Under the pieces are notes generated by a model. The model was not told the origin of the DNA. It ran no database searches and saw only the letters and a list, made by a program, of their open reading frames with translations. The position numbers and the translations under genes were made by a program. DNA of 23,878 nt from a virus: positions 1 through 23,878 of the IMG/VR virus record IMGVR_UViG_3300032562_000177. The stretch is one strand, 5' to 3'. Positions 19,892 to 23,878 of the stretch are shown here, piece after piece (positions within the stretch are counted from its first letter, which is position 1; every line of letters begins with the position of its first letter).

Positions 19892-20293
19892 CTAGTCCAG
19901 GCCCGTCTGAGGCGGGAGTTTGGAGAGGACCTTCTTCATCTCGTCGGTCGGCTCCAGGCCGTGGCCGGGCTTCTTGGGGTCGAGCCCTTCGAGGCCAGTC
20001 TTCTCGTCCTTGCGTTCCTTGGCCTGGGCCTTGCCGTCCTGGTGCTTCTCGGTCATGAAGATGTGGCCCTTCTTGACGGGCTCCAGCTCGGCATGGGACC
20101 GGAACCACTCCTCGGCGAAGTCCTTGGGGATCCGGGTGGCCCCGTGCCCGAAAAAGACCGGGACATCGGGGGCCTGGGGGGTGCGGTTCAGGGGGCCGTT
20201 GATGCGGAAGGTTTGGTCGACGCCGTCAGCGGCCTTCACCGTGAGGTGAAACCCGTTTGGGATCTTGCAGTAGACGATGACAGTTTCGGCCAT
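19892..20293 (-). CDS. small structural or head-associated protein of unknown role, 133 aa
   Basis: Starts AETVIVYCKIPNGFHLTVKA; the middle FFGHGATRIPKDFAEEWFRS and KKGHIFMTEKHQDGKAQAKE is well-formed protein. The C-terminus is charged and probably disordered (ERKDEKTGLEGLDPKKPGHG). Similar small proteins with a KGHIFM-type stretch follow the capsid gene in related myoviruses, but I know no function. It sits between major capsid (3 bp) and adaptor (3 bp) genes. A decoration or connector accessory role is a guess from position. Confidence 0.65.
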   Translation of the reverse strand: MAETVIVYCKIPNGFHLTVKAADGVDQTFRINGPLNRTPQAPDVPVFFGHGATRIPKDFAEEWFRSHAELEPVKKGHIFMTEKHQDGKAQAKERKDEKTGLEGLDPKKPGHGLEPTDEMKKVLSKLPPQTGLD

Positions 20294-20296
20294 GGG

Positions 20297-21391
20297 TTAC
20301 GCTCCGAGCATCTGGACGACGCCAGTGGGCTGATACCAGATCGCGCCCCAGCCGCCGCCGGACTTCTTCTGTTTGAAGGAGGAGGAATCACGCACCACCG
20401 CGTGGGCGCGAACCTTGAGGTTGAAGGCAGTGGTGACCACTTCGTCGCCATTGAGTTCGTCGGCGATGAGCTGCAGCAGGTTCCCGGAGGCGGTGGCATA
20501 CTGCACGGCCGTGACGACCTCCAGGTGGGGGAAGTTCTTCTTGAGCATGTCGGCCACGGAGACGTTGTATTGCGTGACCTTGGTGAGGTTCACAGACAGC
20601 GACGGGCTCATGGCCAGCTTCATCGCGCTCTCCATCGTCACCATGCCCGAGGTCTGGTTGATGAGGGTCTGGACCATGAGCTGGATGTCCCCGTAGACGC
20701 CCAGGGCATCCTTCAGGCTCCAGAGATAGTTCGAGCTCACCTGCAGCGGGGAGATGGCGGCCGGGAGGTTCGGGTCGTTCAGGAGCCCGTAGTTCTGCAG
20801 GCCCGAGAACCCGTAGAAATACATGGTGTTCATGAACTCGGCCATGACCTTCGCGGAGGCCAGGTTCTTCCGGTTCGCGGCGTCGATCTTGGCCAGGCCG
20901 GCGCGCTCCAGTTCCAGCTCGCCCCATTCGGTTTGGGTCTGGAAGAGGTAGCTCTGGCGGGGCACCCAGTTGACTTGGAAGTTGGCCTCGCCCGCGGTGC
21001 TGTAGTCGTCATAAGAGGCGACCATGCCGGTGGCCTCGACGATGGGGAATTCCCACGTCATCTTGGTCCAGTCGCCCTTCAGCTCTTCCTTGGCGATCTT
21101 GGTGGCGTTCAGGGGGGCCGTGTAGACCTCGATGAACTTGGGGTCGATGACGGTGGTCAGGAACTGGGGGATGCCCGCGTTGCTCTGGGTCACGGCCAGG
21201 GGCTGGGCGGCGTCGAAGCCGAAGGTCCGGGGATCGATGCCCAGGTCGCGGCGGGCGCTGTCCATGGCCACGTCCAGGCGGCGGCCCCATTCAGGGCGCT
21301 GCTCGGCCACGGCGCCCGGCAGGATGATCGCGAAATCCTCCTGCAGCCGGTCGAAAAGCTTGTCACGGTTGGGATTGAAGAGGGTTCTCAT
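20297..21391 (-). CDS. major capsid protein (DUF2184 family), 364 aa
   Basis: The true start is ATG 21391, with GAGGAA about 6 bp upstream and only 2 bp after the cement stop; the frame is open further back to 22153 but that part is a shadow of the cement gene. Blocks: FLTTVIDPKFIEVYTAPLNA, then EELKGDWTKMTWEFPIVEAT, SYDDYSTAGEANFQVNWVPR, ELELERAGLAKIDAANRKNL and the C-terminal KVRAHAVVRDSSSFKQKKSG. These match DUF2184 capsid proteins, which have the HK97 fold. Length is typical. No N-terminal scaffold domain is present; scaffolding is probably supplied by the DUF2213 gene. Confidence 0.9.
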   Translation of the reverse strand: MRTLFNPNRDKLFDRLQEDFAIILPGAVAEQRPEWGRRLDVAMDSARRDLGIDPRTFGFDAAQPLAVTQSNAGIPQFLTTVIDPKFIEVYTAPLNATKIAKEELKGDWTKMTWEFPIVEATGMVASYDDYSTAGEANFQVNWVPRQSYLFQTQTEWGELELERAGLAKIDAANRKNLASAKVMAEFMNTMYFYGFSGLQNYGLLNDPNLPAAISPLQVSSNYLWSLKDALGVYGDIQLMVQTLINQTSGMVTMESAMKLAMSPSLSVNLTKVTQYNVSVADMLKKNFPHLEVVTAVQYATASGNLLQLIADELNGDEVVTTAFNLKVRAHAVVRDSSSFKQKKSGGGWGAIWYQPTGVVQMLGA

Positions 21392-21393
21392 GG

Positions 21394-22368
21394 TCAGTTC
21401 CTCGTGCCGATGATGGCCAGCTCGCCCACGTTGGCCGGGGTCTGGAAAAAGAACGGCGTCTCGATCCAGGCGGAGGCGTTGACGGTGCCGCTGGCGAGGG
21501 TTCCGGGGGTGGTGGAGACGGTGTAGGTGCCGACGCCCCCCGTGGTGCCGGTGAGCTGGTTGACGATGTAGGTCCCCGCGGCGAGGCCGGAGGTGGAGTC
21601 GGTGAGAAGCTGGCCGGGGACCAGGGTGCCGTCGGTCACGGCCGTGACGGTCATGACGTTGGTGGCGAAGGTCGCGGTGACGGTGGCTCCGCCGATGCTG
21701 TCGGCGGGGGTCGAAGCGCAGGCTTCGGCGGTGCCGATGGTGATGGCGGTGACGGTGGGGCTGGACAGATTGTAGGTGCCCGCGCCGCCCTGGGTGCCGG
21801 AGTCCTGGGAGACCACCCGGGTGTTCGCCGGGATGCCCAGGCCAGTGACCAGGTGGCCGATGCCGATGTAGCCGGTAGTGAGGCTGGTCACGGTCATGAC
21901 CAGGTTGGCGAAGGTGGCCTGGAAGGTGGAGGCCACGCCCGAGGGGTAGTTCGGGAAGCTGCCGGCGGCGCCCGGGATCACGGCGCCGGAGAACAGGTTC
22001 GCGAAGACCTTGTTGCCACGGGTCGCGCTCTGGAAGCCGCAGCGGGCCCAGAAGTCGCCGCGGTTGAAGATCGCAGCGTCGCCGCCCAGCTGGTTGATAC
22101 CGTTGGGGGAGAGCAGGTTGGAGGAATTCGCTTGGAACTCGTTGAGCACCCAACCGTCGGGGACGGAGGGCACGCCACCGGGAGCGTAGTTGGTCAGCGT
22201 CTTGCTGTCGCTGCCCACCCAGGCGAACCGGGCGACGTTCAGGCCATTGACCGAATCGGCGACGAAGCCGCCAGCGGGCCCGATCACCATGGCCAGAGGA
22301 TTGCTGGAGGCCTTGGCGCCTTCGGTGCCGACGGGAGAGGTGAGGTTGACGGAAGTCTGGAAACCCAT
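21394..22368 (-). CDS. capsid cement/decoration protein with two inserted beta-rich modules, 324 aa
   Basis: The N-terminal ~145 residues resemble phage structural cement proteins (Gp24-like): GTEGAKASSNPLAMVIGPAG, VARFAWVGSDSKTLTN, DGWVLNEFQANSSNLLSPNG and GDFWARCGFQSATRGNKVFA. Residues 150-212 and 231-296 are two related modules, each with A-T-F-x-x-x-V-M-T-V-T, a G-Q/H-L turn and G-G-x-G-T-Y-x-L/V-S. The natural C-terminus resumes as WIETPFFFQTPANVGELAII. Gene order (protease/scaffold, cement, capsid) is standard. The modules nearly double the protein and probably project from the capsid surface. Confidence 0.78.
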   Translation of the reverse strand: MGFQTSVNLTSPVGTEGAKASSNPLAMVIGPAGGFVADSVNGLNVARFAWVGSDSKTLTNYAPGGVPSVPDGWVLNEFQANSSNLLSPNGINQLGGDAAIFNRGDFWARCGFQSATRGNKVFANLFSGAVIPGAAGSFPNYPSGVASTFQATFANLVMTVTSLTTGYIGIGHLVTGLGIPANTRVVSQDSGTQGGAGTYNLSSPTVTAITIGTAEACASTPADSIGGATVTATFATNVMTVTAVTDGTLVPGQLLTDSTSGLAAGTYIVNQLTGTTGGVGTYTVSTTPGTLASGTVNASAWIETPFFFQTPANVGELAIIGTRN

Positions 22369-22371
22369 GGC

Positions 22372-23241
22372 TTACCTCCGGATCCGGTCAGGGTTGAAAC
22401 GCTTGGCGTAGGAGTCTTCCGCCTTGGAATCCATGCCCAGGGTCGGAACGACAGGCTCGTCGTCCAACTTCGCGAGGAGCATCTGGACCAGGGGGCGGAA
22501 GGCGGAGGGGTGCACGCCCTCGGTGGGGACCTTGGCGTGGTCGAGGGCCATCTTGTAGACGGCTTCGGGGCTGGTCTGGCCGCGCACGGCGCCGATCAGG
22601 GGTTCAACTTCGTCTTCGGCCAGGCGAACGGACTGCATGCGCTGGACCGTCGCGTCAGCCGCGGCCTTGATGGCGGCGTCCATCGCCGGCTTGCCGACGG
22701 TGAGGGCCTTGGTGTCGTTGGGATCCACGGCAGTTCCTTTCTTGGGGGGGAAGCCATCGCCGGCCGCCGGGGCGGGCGAGAGCTTGTCGAGGAGGGCCGC
22801 GACCTGGGACATAACCTCGTCGGGCAGGTTCTGGGCCTGGAGGAGGCCGAGGAGGGCTTTGCCGGCTTCGTCAGCGTCGGCGGTGCAGCCCTTGTCCTCG
22901 CCCATGTCGTCTTCGTCGCCCGTGGGCGGGACGGGGGGAACGGCGGGCTTCTTGCCGTCTTCGATGTCGGGGCCTTCGGCCTCGCCGTCCTCGAGGTTGT
23001 CGAGGAGGTCAAGCACGTCGTCGAGGTCCGCATCCTGCGCCAGACGCGGGGTGAAGGTCTTCTTGACGTCCTGGGCCAGCTTGGCCTTCTGGGTCTTGAA
23101 GGCCTTGGCGGTGATGTTGGCGACCAGCGGGTTGAGATCGGAGATCTTCAGGGCCTGGTCGGAGGCGAGCAGGGGACGGAGGTAGCCCAGAAGGGCCCCC
23201 CGCGCCGCGATCGCCCTGGGAGTGAGCTTTTTCTGCTTCAT
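22372..23241 (-). CDS. possible nested scaffold protein from an internal start, 289 aa
   Basis: Inside the DUF2213 gene an in-frame ATG at 23241 (Met202, MKQKKLTPRAIAARG) is preceded by AAAGGAG with 9-bp spacing, exactly at the boundary between the protease domain and the scaffold-like remainder. The separate product would hold the helical and acidic parts only. Nested scaffolds within protease genes are known from lambda C/Nu3 and several other phages. Whether this start is used is inference. Confidence 0.5.
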   Translation of the reverse strand: MKQKKLTPRAIAARGALLGYLRPLLASDQALKISDLNPLVANITAKAFKTQKAKLAQDVKKTFTPRLAQDADLDDVLDLLDNLEDGEAEGPDIEDGKKPAVPPVPPTGDEDDMGEDKGCTADADEAGKALLGLLQAQNLPDEVMSQVAALLDKLSPAPAAGDGFPPKKGTAVDPNDTKALTVGKPAMDAAIKAAADATVQRMQSVRLAEDEVEPLIGAVRGQTSPEAVYKMALDHAKVPTEGVHPSAFRPLVQMLLAKLDDEPVVPTLGMDSKAEDSYAKRFNPDRIRR

Positions 23242-23844
23242 TGGGGATTGCTCCTTTGGGGTTTTGGGTTTGGCATCGGAGACCAGGACATCGGGACCGG
23301 CCCGACCCTCATCCACCAGCGCCACGTGGTTTCCGCGCAGCTCGCGCATCACGCCGTCATAGGCAACTCCTTCGTAGGTTCCCGGGGTCATGTCGAGGAT
23401 CCAGCGGTAGGCACAGGACAACTCAACCTGCTCCCGGGTGTTGATTCGCTGAATGGCCGCGGCGTCCCATACGACGAGGCTGTTTTGCAGGTACGGCTTG
23501 ACGAAAATGGCGTCGTTGCCGGTGGCGCCGACGACCATGGCCTTCTTCTCGATGTCGACCGCCAGGTCCTCGGCACTCAGGGGCTCGTGGCCAGCCAGGA
23601 GGGGCAGCCCGTTGAAGTAGGGCGCGGCCTTGGCCAGTTCCTCGGGATCCCGAAGCAGGAAATAGGTCCGGTTGGGGTCGACCACCACCCCGGCTTCCTT
23701 GGCGATGTCGGCGATCTCTTCGCCCAGGTAGGGGCAAACCATGGCCTTGCTGATGTTCGAGACGGCCACATGGAGGTAGCCGTTCTCGTCCACGGTGCGC
23801 ATGGACTTGTCCAAGGCGAGAATCACGCGCTCACGCGACTGCAT
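22372..23844 (-). CDS. DUF2213 prohead protease and scaffold protein, 490 aa
   Basis: The start at 23844 (MQSRERVILALDKSM) has GGAGG 5 bp upstream; an in-frame ATG at 23874 is possible but lacks visible context. The N-terminal ~190 residues match DUF2213: RTVDENGYLHVAVSNISKAM, GLPLLAGHEPLSAED with His86, VVWDAAAIQRI and VELSCAYRW with Ser143. A His and a Ser in these positions are the presumed catalytic pair of phage prohead proteases. Residues from 202 are helical, then acidic and Pro-rich (DIEDGKKPAVPPVPPTGDED), as in scaffold regions. It matures the prohead and organises capsid assembly. Confidence 0.82.
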   Translation of the reverse strand: MQSRERVILALDKSMRTVDENGYLHVAVSNISKAMVCPYLGEEIADIAKEAGVVVDPNRTYFLLRDPEELAKAAPYFNGLPLLAGHEPLSAEDLAVDIEKKAMVVGATGNDAIFVKPYLQNSLVVWDAAAIQRINTREQVELSCAYRWILDMTPGTYEGVAYDGVMRELRGNHVALVDEGRAGPDVLVSDAKPKTPKEQSPMKQKKLTPRAIAARGALLGYLRPLLASDQALKISDLNPLVANITAKAFKTQKAKLAQDVKKTFTPRLAQDADLDDVLDLLDNLEDGEAEGPDIEDGKKPAVPPVPPTGDEDDMGEDKGCTADADEAGKALLGLLQAQNLPDEVMSQVAALLDKLSPAPAAGDGFPPKKGTAVDPNDTKALTVGKPAMDAAIKAAADATVQRMQSVRLAEDEVEPLIGAVRGQTSPEAVYKMALDHAKVPTEGVHPSAFRPLVQMLLAKLDDEPVVPTLGMDSKAEDSYAKRFNPDRIRR

Positions 23845-23878
23845 CTTCGCCTCCGTCTGGGATCTCGTCGTCATCGAT
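23831..23878 (-). CDS. C-terminal end of an upstream gene, possibly the portal protein
   Basis: One minus-strand frame enters from the window edge and stops at TGA 23831-23833, overlapping the first codons of the DUF2213 gene by 14 bp. The 15 visible residues are acidic (IDDDEIPDGGEDAVA), as at the end of many portal proteins. In this phage group the portal precedes DUF2213. Only position and composition support the identity. Confidence 0.4.
   Translation of the reverse strand: MDDDEIPDGGEDAVA

Noticed and set aside
19352-21526. 724-codon plus-strand frame across neck and capsid genes
   Set aside because: Runs antisense through five clear structural genes; composition (G/L/V/H-rich) is typical of a shadow frame.
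20297-22153. 618-codon version of the capsid gene
   Set aside because: The first ~254 codons are Arg/His/Pro-rich shadow of the cement gene; ATG 21391 with RBS is the real start.
1-23878. CRISPR array, tRNA/rRNA genes, insertion sequences, toxin-antitoxin or retron elements
   Set aside because: No regularly spaced repeats, cloverleaf or rRNA-like sequence, transposase, reverse transcriptase or recognisable toxin was found on either strand.

Overview
This is a contiguous piece of a contractile-tailed (myovirus-type) bacteriophage or prophage genome. It is GC-rich, densely packed, and most genes overlap by ATGA, GTGA or a few bases. No integrase, terminase, lysis gene, tRNA, rRNA or CRISPR array is visible, so the sequence does not settle whether it is lytic or integrated, and the host cannot be named beyond 'a high-GC bacterium'.

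Left arm (1-5066, + strand). A string of small early or accessory genes: the end of an HNH-like Cys/His protein, a helical hypothetical, a DUF4406 deoxyribosyltransferase-like protein, a 32-residue membrane peptide, a C5-cytosine DNA methyltransferase with six periodic repeats where the target-recognition domain should lie, an excisionase-type HTH protein, and five tiny, mostly Cys-rich hypotheticals. The arm ends in a Dam-type adenine methylase that is cut off after about 98 residues. Between 3.1 and 4.7 kb the hexamer TGTCCA recurs at six consecutive gene junctions, five of them directly behind a stop codon.

Switch region (4950-5780). The broken dam gene runs into a 171-bp segment bounded by perfect 12-bp inverted repeats and holding the start of a minus-strand gene. 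An AT-rich island and a rho-independent terminator follow. Next comes a single minus-strand gene of unknown function (5354-5680). Its promoter is overlaid by two 19-bp palindromes of form TGGTTG-N7-CAACCA, and one of them also folds the Shine-Dalgarno into an RNA hairpin loop.

Right arm (5778-23878, - strand). A complete head-to-tail morphogenesis operon transcribed right to left: an upstream gene end (probably portal), DUF2213 protease/scaffold with a probable nested scaffold start, cement protein, DUF2184 major capsid, small structural protein, DUF4054 connector, gpG-like neck, stopper, neck terminator, DUF3383 sheath, DUF3277-type tube, tail assembly chaperone with a probable -1 frameshift extension, tape measure, Dit-like protein, baseplate plug, hub, gp138-type spike, gp25 wedge, baseplate J, DUF2612, tail-collar fibre and a beta-helix fibre. 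Gene order and families match the Bcep781/Pam3-like simple myovirus plan.

The points most worth following are the apparently circularly permuted baseplate plug, the palindrome-controlled orphan gene with its RBS hairpin, the possible invertible segment in the dam remnant, the repeat-built methyltransferase recognition region, the TGTCCA junction motif, and a mobile beta-rich module shared by the baseplate J and cement proteins. All family assignments come from reading the translations by eye; no database search was run.
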